This document shows, one piece after another, positions 1-5,739 of a stretch of 9,160 nt of DNA (position 1 is its first letter; every line of letters starts with the position of its first letter). Origin of the DNA: Alphaproteobacteria bacterium (GTDB lineage Bacteria > Pseudomonadota > Alphaproteobacteria > Rickettsiales > UBA3002). The notes beneath the pieces are model-generated. The model worked only from the letters and a program-made list of their open reading frames with translations. It was not told where the DNA came from and ran no database searches. The stretch lies in NCBI GenBank assembly GCA_021732545.1, contig JAKFUW010000157.1:1-9160 (forward strand), in the 5' to 3' direction. Both the position numbers and the translations under genes were made by a program.

Positions 1-114
1 ATCCCAAAACAACACTTTCACTTGTTTATTAAAGAGTGCGAGTTTAGATTCAATTATGGCTCTCCAAAAGAGCAGCTCACTATCCTTAAAAAATGGTGCT
101 TTAATTAACCCAAT
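1..114 (-). other. Open frame continuing past the TAG of the preceding gene
   Basis: Read on the minus strand in the frame of the 115-591 gene, the 38 codons after its TAG contain no stop. They encode a plausible amphipathic stretch beginning IGLIKAPFFKDSELLFW. This could be the C-terminal part of the same protein after a nonsense mutation (for example CAG to TAG), the inside of a separate gene, or chance: an open run of this length is not rare in 114 bases. The window edge cuts it, so it cannot be decided here. Confidence 0.3.
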
Positions 115-591
115 CTACGTCAGCCCCAAACTTTTTACATCTGCTAACGCCTCATCCAAACCACCAGATTTAACATGTTTATATCGCGTTAAAGCTTTTC
201 TATCTTTTCCAGAATCCTCCTGAACTTCAACAACTTCTTTCCCTTGCTCCCTTTGGTCTTGCACCATCAAGCGCGTGAGCATACCAGGTAGTGCTTTGCC
301 ATGATGGGCATCCCCAATCAAAACAGCCAATGGCTTTTTGTCAGGGGCAAGGAATTGCTCTGCGCGCGCCCGTTCTAAATCCCAATTCAAAAAATCTACT
401 GCGGGCTTTAATGATTGCTGCATGACCGCGATATCTTCCGTGATGATACGCGCAATTTCTTGCATCTTATGCACATGTTGAGCGGAGCCCATGGGTCCTG
501 TGCGACCGGTGAATTTCCAAGCTCCACCCGAATCTCCGCCTTCTGCGGACTCTCCTTTTTTTGGAACTCGTTTTTTTGGTTCTCCTGCCAT
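115..591 (-). CDS. Unrecognised hypothetical protein, possibly truncated by a TAG
   Basis: This 158-residue protein is not one I recognise. The first ~30 residues are Lys/Gly/Ser-rich and look disordered. Residues ~40-75 are probably helical. A hydrophobic strand followed by a His pair (LIGDAHHGK, ~residues 91-99) and a helix then a strand (KEVVEVQE) form the most structured part. The strand-Gly-[DE]-x-His-His pattern loosely recalls ChaN/TraB-like or erythromycin-esterase-like folds, which is a guess. There is no signal peptide or membrane segment. The ATG at 591 has AAAGG directly against it, with no normal spacing, so the start is uncertain; the frame is open for some distance upstream but I see no better ATG. 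After the TAG at 115-117 the same frame stays open for 38 codons to the window edge, so the gene may be a broken version of a longer one. Its composition is more AT-rich than its neighbours. Confidence 0.6.
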   Translation of the reverse strand: MAGEPKKRVPKKGESAEGGDSGGAWKFTGRTGPMGSAQHVHKMQEIARIITEDIAVMQQSLKPAVDFLNWDLERARAEQFLAPDKKPLAVLIGDAHHGKALPGMLTRLMVQDQREQGKEVVEVQEDSGKDRKALTRYKHVKSGGLDEALADVKSLGLT

Positions 592-644
592 CCTTTCATT
601 TTCACCGATTTTTCTTAATTTTTGGTTAAGCGATAAGCTTTTCT

Positions 645-672
645 TTGAATTTTACAAAAATCAGGTTAGAAT
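645..672 (+). promoter_or_regulatory. Candidate sigma-70 promoter for the small gene at 679
   Basis: A TTGAAT hexamer at 645-650 and a TAGAAT hexamer at 667-672 are separated by 16 bp, in the AT-rich 87-bp gap between two divergent genes. TAGAAT matches the -10 consensus at five of six positions and TTGAAT matches the -35 at four of six. The expected transcription start falls at about 678-680, on the ATG of the next gene, which would make its mRNA leaderless. In the other direction I see no clear promoter for the minus-strand gene. Confidence 0.45.
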
Positions 673-678
673 GAATCT

Positions 679-909
679 ATGAACGACATCATCAAACTCA
701 CACGCGGATTCATCGCAGGCGGGGTGGCGCAAAAGCCCACCCAACGCGCGGATGAACCCGAAAAAGCGCAACCACGGCGCAGTCCGCGTGCGCGGCTGAA
801 CATCATACCATCGCCCGATGAAATGGCGCATTTGATCAACCGCGCTTTGGATGCTTTGTCGAAAGGCATTTATTGGGATCGCGGGAGCATTATTAATATC
901 GTGCTGTAG
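679..909 (+). CDS. Small hypothetical protein, 76 residues
   Basis: I do not recognise the family. The N-terminus (MNDIIKLTRGFIAGGVAQ) is mildly hydrophobic but too short and interrupted for a clear membrane anchor. Residues ~19-40 are rich in Arg, Pro and Glu and look like a linker. The C-terminal half (NIIPSPDEMAHLINRALDAL, then SKGIYWDRGSIINIVL) looks like a compact, probably conserved helical unit. The rest of the frame has typical codons for this genome. No Shine-Dalgarno sequence lies at normal spacing before the ATG, but a good -10 element ends six bases upstream. The TAG stop shares its last base with the first heptamer of the repeat array that follows, and gcdH begins 71 bp later on the same strand. 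Function unknown. Confidence 0.6.
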   Translation: MNDIIKLTRGFIAGGVAQKPTQRADEPEKAQPRRSPRARLNIIPSPDEMAHLINRALDALSKGIYWDRGSIINIVL

Positions 910-937
910 TTGCCAGTTGCCAGTTGCCAGTTGCCAG
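909..937 (+). repeat. Tandem heptamer array, four perfect copies of GTTGCCA
   Basis: GTTGCCA occurs four times without mismatch at 909-915, 916-922, 923-929 and 930-936, followed by one further G. The array starts on the last base of the stop codon of the small gene. One copy supplies the TTGCCA that serves as the likely -35 of the gcdH promoter. A second, degenerate array of the same heptamer in inverted orientation lies at 951-978. Confidence 0.9.
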
Positions 938-945
938 CTTATAAT
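917..945 (+). promoter_or_regulatory. Near-consensus sigma-70 promoter for gcdH
   Basis: TTGCCA at 917-922 (five of six matches to TTGACA) and TATAAT at 940-945 (perfect) are separated by exactly 17 bp. The -35 hexamer is part of the second heptamer repeat; the TTGCCA of the neighbouring repeats would give spacers of 24 and 10 bp, so only this copy fits. The predicted start is near 952, giving a leader of about 29 bases before the gcdH ATG at 981. This is an assignment by consensus match only. Confidence 0.65.
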
Positions 946-950
946 TTCTC

Positions 951-978
951 TAACTCGTAACTCGAAACTGGTAACTCC
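951..978 (+). repeat. Degenerate heptamer array (TAACTCG type), inverted relative to 909-937
   Basis: Four heptamers follow one another: TAACTCG, TAACTCG, AAACTGG and TAACTCC. Read on the opposite strand in the register of the first array they become GTTACCA, GTTTCGA, GTTACGA and a partial GTTA, so they are diverged inverted copies of GTTGCCA. A transcript covering both arrays could form an imperfect hairpin with a loop of about 13 bases. The array makes up almost all of the predicted gcdH leader, which otherwise lacks a Shine-Dalgarno sequence. Confidence 0.7.
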
Positions 979-980
979 CT

Positions 981-2162
981 ATGACCGAATTTTGGCAAGA
1001 CCCACTCGCACTCAGCGACCAACTCACCGACGAAGAGCGCCTGATTTCGGATACGGCGCAGGCTTTCGCGCAAGAGCGACTATTGCCAGGCGTGATAGAA
1101 GCCTATCGCCATGAAACGTTTGATATTGGCATCATGCGCGAGATGGGCGACATGGGGCTACTGGGCCCTACCATCAAAGGCCATGGCTGTTCGGGCGTGG
1201 GGCATGTGGCTTATGGCCTGATTGCGCGCGCGATTGAAGCGGTCGATAGTGGCTATCGCTCTGCCATGTCGGTGCAATCGAGCTTGGTGATGCACCCGAT
1301 TGATGCGTTTGGATCGGAAGAACTTAAAAGTCAATATCTGCCAAAACTCGCCAAAGCCGAACTGATTGGCTGCTTTGGTCTGACCGAGCCCGACCACGGA
1401 TCGGATCCATCGGGGATGATCACCCGCGCCACCAAAGTGGCTGGCGGCTACAAACTTTCCGGCTCCAAAAACTGGATTACCAATTCTCCGATTGCGGACA
1501 TTTTCATTATCTGGGCGAAAATCTATGGCGATGCGGCGCACGAAGATGGCACCATTTGCGGCTTTGTGCTTGAACGCGGCAAGGGCGTGGATACGCCAAA
1601 ACTGGAGGGCAAATTGTCGCTTCGCGCCTCCACCACTGGCATGATCATGCTCGATGAGGCCTTCACCCCCGATTCGCATAAGCTGGCGGTGACCGGCCTT
1701 AAAGGGCCATTTAGCTGCCTGAATAAAGCGCGATTCGGCATCGGCTGGGGGACGCTGGGCGCAGCTGAGAGCTGCTATCACACTGCGCGCGATTATGTGC
1801 TAAACCGCAACCAGTTTGGCCGCCCGCTTGCCGCCAACCAGCTTATCCAGAAAAAACTCACCGACATGTGCGTCGATATTGCATTGGGCTTTCAGGCTGC
1901 GCTGCGCGTGGGTCGGTTGATTGACGAAGGCAACTGGCAGCCTGAGATGATCTCGCTGATTAAGCGCAACAATTGCGGCAAGGCGCTCGATATTGCACGC
2001 ACCTGCCGCGATATGCTTGGCGGCAACGGTATCTCAGATGAATATCACGTGATGCGCCACATGGTGAACCTCGAGGCCGTAAACACCTATGAAGGCACGC
2101 ACGATATCCACGCGCTGATTCTAGGCCGCGCGATCACCGGGATTCAGGCGTTTAAGGATTGA
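981..2162 (+). CDS. gcdH: Glutaryl-CoA dehydrogenase
   Basis: This FAD flavoprotein of the acyl-CoA dehydrogenase family oxidises and decarboxylates glutaryl-CoA to crotonyl-CoA in lysine and tryptophan degradation, and passes electrons to electron-transfer flavoprotein. The 393-residue length is normal for the family. The N-terminal helical domain covers roughly residues 1-130, the beta domain starts at the flavin-binding motif FGLTEPDHGSDP (132-143), and the C-terminal helical domain runs from ~245. Features specific to glutaryl-CoA dehydrogenase are the substrate-binding Arg93 in YRSAMSVQSSLVM and the catalytic Glu371 in VNTYEGTHDIHALILGRAITG, both where the family expects them. The protein is cytoplasmic and has no signal peptide. 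The ATG at 981 lies after the heptamer arrays and has no obvious Shine-Dalgarno sequence; a strong promoter sits about 36 bp upstream. No partner genes of lysine degradation are adjacent. Confidence 0.95.
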   Translation: MTEFWQDPLALSDQLTDEERLISDTAQAFAQERLLPGVIEAYRHETFDIGIMREMGDMGLLGPTIKGHGCSGVGHVAYGLIARAIEAVDSGYRSAMSVQSSLVMHPIDAFGSEELKSQYLPKLAKAELIGCFGLTEPDHGSDPSGMITRATKVAGGYKLSGSKNWITNSPIADIFIIWAKIYGDAAHEDGTICGFVLERGKGVDTPKLEGKLSLRASTTGMIMLDEAFTPDSHKLAVTGLKGPFSCLNKARFGIGWGTLGAAESCYHTARDYVLNRNQFGRPLAANQLIQKKLTDMCVDIALGFQAALRVGRLIDEGNWQPEMISLIKRNNCGKALDIARTCRDMLGGNGISDEYHVMRHMVNLEAVNTYEGTHDIHALILGRAITGIQAFKD

Positions 2163-2191
2163 TCGTTCGACTTTATCCCCAAACTACACAT

Positions 2192-2231
2192 AGCTGGGCA
2201 CAAATAGTGGGTTGTGCTTGGCTTTACCCAC
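2192..2231 (+). other. Stem-loop between gcdH and the outer membrane protein gene, with a possible loop contact
   Basis: On the plus-strand transcript, 2192-2203 can pair with 2212-2223 over 12 continuous positions, three of them G-U, closing an 8-base loop. The loop bases GTGGG (2207-2211) are complementary to CCCAC at 2227-2231, three bases past the stem. No T-tract follows, so this is not a classical terminator. It may be the structured 3' end of the gcdH mRNA or part of the leader of the next gene. A full pseudoknot is unlikely because three bases can hardly span a 12-bp stem; alternative pairings are easier to imagine. Confidence 0.4.
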
Positions 2232-2241
2232 AAAATCTAGC

Positions 2242-2254
2242 ATTGCTGAGCAAT
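2242..2254. promoter_or_regulatory. Short palindrome upstream of the outer membrane protein gene
   Basis: ATTGCT and AGCAAT flank a single G, forming a perfect 13-base palindrome 22 bp before the start codon of the beta-barrel gene. It could be a small operator or a weak hairpin. I could not identify a convincing -35/-10 pair around it. The Shine-Dalgarno GGAGGG lies at 2266-2271, five bases before the ATG at 2277. Confidence 0.25.
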
Positions 2255-2276
2255 CAATAGATAGTGGAGGGAATCC

Positions 2277-3152
2277 ATGCGCATGATTGGTCAAGTAATA
2301 AAATTTGCGATGGCATGCACGCTTTTGCCTTCGCTGTGTCTTGCGCAAGCCAGCTATAATGGCTTTCAACAACAGCCTGCACCGTCACCCTACTATCAGC
2401 AACCCACCGCATCACCTTATTATCAGCAAGCGCCTGCCCCCCAACCCCTTGCTCAACCACAAACTCAGCAAGCCTTTCAAGGGCAAGCGTTGCAAACTCA
2501 GGGCTTTGCCCAACCAAGTCTCACCAATCAGCAACCTGTAGCGCCCATTGTTCAGGCCGCTGCTAAAGAAGGCTGGTATGTCTCGGCCAATACTTCTTAC
2601 ATCATCGCCAGCGATCATGATTTTGATTTTGCAGCCGGTACCAGAGTGAGCACCGAGCTGAAAGATGGTGTGGGATTTGGAGCCAGCGTTGGGCGTGATT
2701 TGGGCCGGATATTTGATCCCTTCGGATTGCGTGCCGAACTTGAATTGGCCTATCGCACCAACGAAGTGGATACGCACACAGTCAATGGCGGTGCAACAAC
2801 AGGCCCCACCGGCGATGCTAATTCTTATGCCTACATGCTCAACGCCTTTATCGATTGGCACACGGGAAGCATGATCAGGCCTTATACCGGACTGGGTGTG
2901 GGCTTTGCCACGGTGGAATATGATGGATATGGTATCACGGGCGTGCCCAATGTGGTGAGCGACGAAGACACGGTGCTGGCTTATCAATTCATGCTTGGCG
3001 CATCGTTTGATGTCTCTGATAGCTTCTCGATCACCAGCGATTATCGCTATTTCGGCACAGGCGACCCCGATTTGAAAACGGGTTCTGGGTTCGGATCGGA
3101 AACATCGTATGATAACAGCAACCTGACACTGGGCGTGCGCTATTTGTTTTAA
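2277..3152 (+). CDS. Outer membrane beta-barrel protein with Gln/Pro-rich N-terminal linker
   Basis: The 291-residue product starts with a typical Sec signal peptide (residues 1-23 or 1-25, ending CLAQA). A Gln/Pro/Ala-rich segment follows to about residue 92 and contains the repeated unit SPYYQQ. From GWYVSANTSY (~98) to the end the sequence alternates like transmembrane beta strands, with the family-like blocks PYTGLGVGFATVEYDG and ITSDYRYFGTG, and it ends in LTLGVRYLF, with the terminal Phe recognised by the BAM machinery. The ~195-residue barrel suits an eight-stranded surface-antigen/OmpA-barrel type (the OMP_b-brl group). It has no peptidoglycan-binding OmpA C-domain; the flexible N-terminal segment might take that role, but this is inference. 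The start is supported by GGAGGG five bases upstream. Exact function (adhesin, structural, porin) cannot be told. Confidence 0.88.
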   Translation: MRMIGQVIKFAMACTLLPSLCLAQASYNGFQQQPAPSPYYQQPTASPYYQQAPAPQPLAQPQTQQAFQGQALQTQGFAQPSLTNQQPVAPIVQAAAKEGWYVSANTSYIIASDHDFDFAAGTRVSTELKDGVGFGASVGRDLGRIFDPFGLRAELELAYRTNEVDTHTVNGGATTGPTGDANSYAYMLNAFIDWHTGSMIRPYTGLGVGFATVEYDGYGITGVPNVVSDEDTVLAYQFMLGASFDVSDSFSITSDYRYFGTGDPDLKTGSGFGSETSYDNSNLTLGVRYLF

Positions 3153-3160
3153 GGCATTTA

Positions 3161-3178
3161 CTCTGATAACAATCAGGG
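3161..3178 (+). other. Small hairpin after the outer membrane protein gene, overlapping the hisN ribosome site
   Basis: CTCTGAT (3161-3167) pairs with ATCAGGG (3172-3178) over seven positions, one G-U, around the loop AACA. It begins 8 bp after the outer membrane protein stop codon. The right arm contains AGGG, the only Shine-Dalgarno-like sequence before hisN (12 bases from its ATG). No T-run follows, so it is not a classical terminator. It may protect the upstream mRNA end or dampen hisN translation. Confidence 0.35.
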
Positions 3179-3190
3179 ATAAAACAAGCC

Positions 3191-3967
3191 ATGCATAACG
3201 CCCCCCATTATCAAAAGCTTGCGGTTAAACTCGCCGATATCGCACGCCCGATTGCGCGGCGCTATTTTGAGCAAGCCATGCCGGTGGAACTTAAAGCTGA
3301 TTCCAGCCCCGTCACCCAAGCTGATCGCGAGATTGAGTTTGAGCAACGCGCCGCCATTAGCGCGATTTTTCCTGCACATGGTATTTTGGGCGAAGAATAT
3401 CCGCCGCACCAGCCTGATGCCGAGTGGGTCTGGGTGCTCGACCCCATCGACGGTACCAAGGCCTTCATTGCAGGCAAACCGACTTTCGTCACGCTGATTG
3501 CCTTGTGTCAATATGGCGTGCCGGTGCTGGGTATCATCGATCAACCCATCAAGGGTGAACGCTGGATAGGCGGGCTGATTGCATCGGCCAGTTTCAATGG
3601 CGAACCCATTGCGCGCTGCGCTCCCAAAGCACTGAGTGAGGCCACCATCAGCACCACGTCTATGCCGTATTTTTCAGCATCGCAGCTGGCATTGTTTGGC
3701 GAGATGGAATCGCAATCCAAACAGAGCCTGCTTAATCTCGATGGCTATGCCTTTGGCTTACTGACTAAAGGCGACATTGACGTGGTGATTGAAGCAGGGT
3801 TAAAAAATCATGATTTCTGCGCACTAAAACCCGTTGTGCAAGCAGCAGGCGGCATCATCACCGACTGGCATGGCAACCCGCTGACGATGAAATCGGATGG
3901 GCATGTGGTAGCAAGCATGCATAAGGAGTTGCATATGCAGGTGTTGGATATGATAAGAGCCTCTTAA
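3191..3967 (+). CDS. hisN: Histidinol-phosphatase, inositol monophosphatase family
   Basis: This is a Mg-dependent phosphatase of the inositol monophosphatase fold, 258 residues, the usual length. Metal-binding motifs are complete: GEEY with Glu68, WVLDPIDGTKAF with Asp84 and Asp87, and Asp208 in NHDFCALKPVV followed by QAAGGIITDW. The blocks PVLGIIDQPIKGERWIGG and DGYAFGLLTKGDIDVVIEAGL are typical of the HisN branch, which removes phosphate from L-histidinol phosphate in histidine synthesis, rather than of SuhB or CysQ. It is cytoplasmic. It starts 38 bp after the outer membrane protein gene, with only a weak, distant AGGG. No other his gene is adjacent. A broader specificity (inositol or other sugar phosphates) cannot be excluded. 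Confidence 0.88.
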   Translation: MHNAPHYQKLAVKLADIARPIARRYFEQAMPVELKADSSPVTQADREIEFEQRAAISAIFPAHGILGEEYPPHQPDAEWVWVLDPIDGTKAFIAGKPTFVTLIALCQYGVPVLGIIDQPIKGERWIGGLIASASFNGEPIARCAPKALSEATISTTSMPYFSASQLALFGEMESQSKQSLLNLDGYAFGLLTKGDIDVVIEAGLKNHDFCALKPVVQAAGGIITDWHGNPLTMKSDGHVVASMHKELHMQVLDMIRAS

Positions 3968-3968
3968 C

Positions 3969-4040
3969 ATGTCACCCCGCACTCGTTGCGGGGTCTGGCA
4001 CATTACTGATGGAGATGCCGCAACACGTGCGGCATGACAA
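3969..4040. repeat. Composite palindromic element of two facing hairpins between hisN and trmFO
   Basis: The first hairpin is CCCCGCA (3975-3981) paired with TGCGGGG (3987-3993) around a 5-base loop. The second is ATGCCGCA (4015-4022) paired with TGCGGCAT (4028-4035), also around 5 bases. The second unit, read on the opposite strand, matches the first over about 29 bases (TGTCA, CCGCAC, GTTGCGG and TCT shared), so the element is an inverted pair of one repeat unit with outer arms TGTCA/TGACA at 3970 and 4035. No T-tract follows either stem. It fills nearly the whole hisN-trmFO gap and resembles dispersed intergenic palindromes of many proteobacterial genomes. Confidence 0.75.
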
Positions 4041-4059
4041 AACAAAGGACGTTTAGACA

Positions 4060-5394
4060 ATGGAATTATTGATAGTCGGTGCGGGACTGGCAGGAAGTGA
4101 AGCCGCATGGCAGGCAGCCAATCGCGGCGTTCAGGTGTGCATCGTTGAGATGCGCCCAGCCGTGAAAACCGAGGCACATTTAACTGACCACTGCGCTGAA
4201 TTAGTATGCTCCAATTCTTTTCGCTCGGATGATGCTGAAACCACCGCAATTGGGTTGCTGCACGAAGAAATGCGCCGTTGCGATTCACTGATTATGAAAA
4301 CTGCCGATGCGCACAAAGTGCCTGCGGGAACGGCGCTCGCGGTCGATCGTGTGGGATTCAGCGAGGCCATCACCACGGCGCTGCGCACCCACCCAAACAT
4401 CCGCTTTGAACCCCGCGAGCTTTCTGCGCTGCCAAGTGTCCCTGCGATTATTGCAACGGGGCCACTGACCTCATCGTCACTCGCGCAATCGATTTTGGAT
4501 GCGGCGGGTATGGAATATCTCGCTTTTTTCGATGCCATCGCGCCGATTATTCACACCGATTCGATTGATATGAGCAAGGCATGGTTTCAATCGCGTTATG
4601 ATAAAATAGGGCCAGGCGGCAACGGCAAAGATTACATCAACTGCCCGATGGATCGCGAGCAGTATGAGAATTTTATCGATGCGCTGCTGGCGGGCGAAAA
4701 AACCGAGTTCAAGGAATGGGAAAAAAATACGCCTTATTTTAATGGCTGTCTGCCGATTGAAGTGATGGCGCAGCGCGGGCGCGAAACGCTACGCTTTGGG
4801 CCGATGAAACCCGTTGGCCTCACCAACCCTCACGCGCCCGACGTGAAGGCACACGCGGTGGTACAGCTTCGCCAAGATAATAAATTGGGTACGCTGTATA
4901 ATATTGTGGGCTTTCAAACCAAACTCAAATGGGCGGAGCAAACGAGGATTTTCCGAACCATTCCAGGGCTAGAAAATGCCGAATTTGCCAAGCTGGGCGG
5001 CATCCACCGCAACACCTTTATCAACAGCCCCAAATTGCTCGATGACACGCTGCGCTTTAAACCAGCAACCCATCTGCGCTTTGCAGGGCAGATTACCGGC
5101 GTGGAGGGCTATGTGGAATCGGCGGCATGTGGCCTGATGGCGGGGATGTTTTTTACCCACGAGTTGCAAGGCACAAACATCACTCTGCCAGCACCCACCA
5201 CCGCGATGGGCGCATTGCTACACCACATTACTGGCGGCGCCAATACCGCAACCTTTCAGCCGATGAATGTGAATTTCGGATTATTCCCGCCGCTGGGAAA
5301 ATGCCGCAAGGCCGACCGCCCCCGCGCCTACACCAGCCGCGCACTGGCCGACATTGCGGCGTTCGCTAACCCTGCATCAAGCCAAGCTGCTTAA
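4060..5394 (+). CDS. trmFO: Methylenetetrahydrofolate-tRNA-(uracil-5-)-methyltransferase TrmFO
   Basis: TrmFO makes 5-methyluridine at position 54 in the T-loop of tRNAs, using methylenetetrahydrofolate as carbon donor and FADH2/NAD(P)H as reductant. The 444-residue protein begins with the dinucleotide-binding motif LLIVGAGLAGSEAAW (Gly7, Gly9, Gly12). It has both conserved cysteines of the family: Cys50 in LVCSNSFRSDD and Cys230 in YFNGCLPIE. Other family blocks are GPGGNGKDYINCPM, RFGPMKPVGL, NIVGFQTKLKW, FAGQITGVEGYVESAA and MNVNFGLFPPL. It is cytoplasmic. AAAGGA (4044-4049) lies 10 bases before the ATG. The stop codon at 5392-5394 overlaps that of convergent higA within the four bases TTAA. 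It is probably transcribed from within or upstream of the palindromic element that precedes it. Confidence 0.97.
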   Translation: MELLIVGAGLAGSEAAWQAANRGVQVCIVEMRPAVKTEAHLTDHCAELVCSNSFRSDDAETTAIGLLHEEMRRCDSLIMKTADAHKVPAGTALAVDRVGFSEAITTALRTHPNIRFEPRELSALPSVPAIIATGPLTSSSLAQSILDAAGMEYLAFFDAIAPIIHTDSIDMSKAWFQSRYDKIGPGGNGKDYINCPMDREQYENFIDALLAGEKTEFKEWEKNTPYFNGCLPIEVMAQRGRETLRFGPMKPVGLTNPHAPDVKAHAVVQLRQDNKLGTLYNIVGFQTKLKWAEQTRIFRTIPGLENAEFAKLGGIHRNTFINSPKLLDDTLRFKPATHLRFAGQITGVEGYVESAACGLMAGMFFTHELQGTNITLPAPTTAMGALLHHITGGANTATFQPMNVNFGLFPPLGKCRKADRPRAYTSRALADIAAFANPASSQAA

Positions 5395-5726
5395 ATATTC
5401 GGCGCGCGCGATTCAAACGGAAGGATACGGCTCACTTCTTGGCGCATACGCTGCTTAGCATGCCACACATCATAATTACGCTGTTTATTCAACCATAAAT
5501 CGGGGGTGGTGTTAAAGGCTTTTGCCAACCGTATCGCCATTTCTGCCGTCACTCCAGTATGAGCGTGAATCAGCCGCGAAATAGCCTTGCGCTCCACCCC
5601 GATACGCATCGCCACAGCCTTAATGGTAAGCTCCAGTGGTTCCATATAAAGTGCCTGCAACGCTTCGCCCGGGTGCGGCGGATTGTGCATCATGCCATCG
5701 CTGATAATTTCTTTGTTTTTCGACAT
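5391..5726 (-). CDS. higA: HigA-family antitoxin, XRE-type DNA-binding protein
   Basis: This 111-residue protein has the HigA signature: NPPHPGEALQALYMEPLELT at the N-terminus, a helix-turn-helix at ~residues 32-56 (TIKAVAMRIGVERKAISRLI), then the C-terminal block TPDLWLNKQRNYDVWHAKQ. It would neutralise HigB by binding it and repress the shared promoter. I place the start at the ATG at 5726, not at the in-frame ATG at 5783. TGAGGAG precedes 5726 at 6-base spacing, and the 19 extra residues of the longer form are a hydrophobic oddity (PAWWIIWIII) encoded inside higB. The gene lies 10 bp after higB. Its stop shares TTAA with the trmFO stop on the other strand. Confidence 0.92.
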   Translation of the reverse strand: MSKNKEIISDGMMHNPPHPGEALQALYMEPLELTIKAVAMRIGVERKAISRLIHAHTGVTAEMAIRLAKAFNTTPDLWLNKQRNYDVWHAKQRMRQEVSRILPFESRAPNI

Positions 5727-5732
5727 CAAACA

Positions 5733-5739
5733 CTCCTCA
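5733..5739 (-). promoter_or_regulatory. Ribosome binding site of higA, overlapping the higB stop codon
   Basis: On the minus strand TGAGGAG reads from 5739 to 5733. Its TGA is the higB stop and GAGGAG is the Shine-Dalgarno sequence for the ATG at 5726. This fixes the higA start and suggests coupling: ribosomes ending on higB are placed to reload on higA. Confidence 0.7.

Noticed and set aside
909..978. CRISPR array
   Set aside because: The repeats are seven bases long, directly adjacent and without spacers, and no cas gene is present.
1158..1781. 207-codon open frame on the minus strand inside gcdH
   Set aside because: It lies wholly antisense to a certain glutaryl-CoA dehydrogenase gene. 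Its translation has no recognisable domain and is explained by codon bias of the sense gene.
2325..2345. Possible lipoprotein box in the outer membrane protein signal peptide (LPSLC)
   Set aside because: Pro at -3 and Leu at -1 do not fit a lipobox, and a normal signal peptidase I site (CLA or AQA) follows directly.
2412..2987. 191-codon minus-strand frame inside the outer membrane protein gene
   Set aside because: It is antisense to a gene with clear signal peptide and barrel features, and its translation shows no family pattern.
3975..4035. Rho-independent terminators between hisN and trmFO
   Set aside because: The stems are strong, but neither is followed by a T-tract on either strand, and they are better explained as a repeat pair.
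3824..4288. 154-codon minus-strand frame across hisN and trmFO
   Set aside because: It runs through the palindromic repeat and the ends of two certain genes, so it is a shadow.
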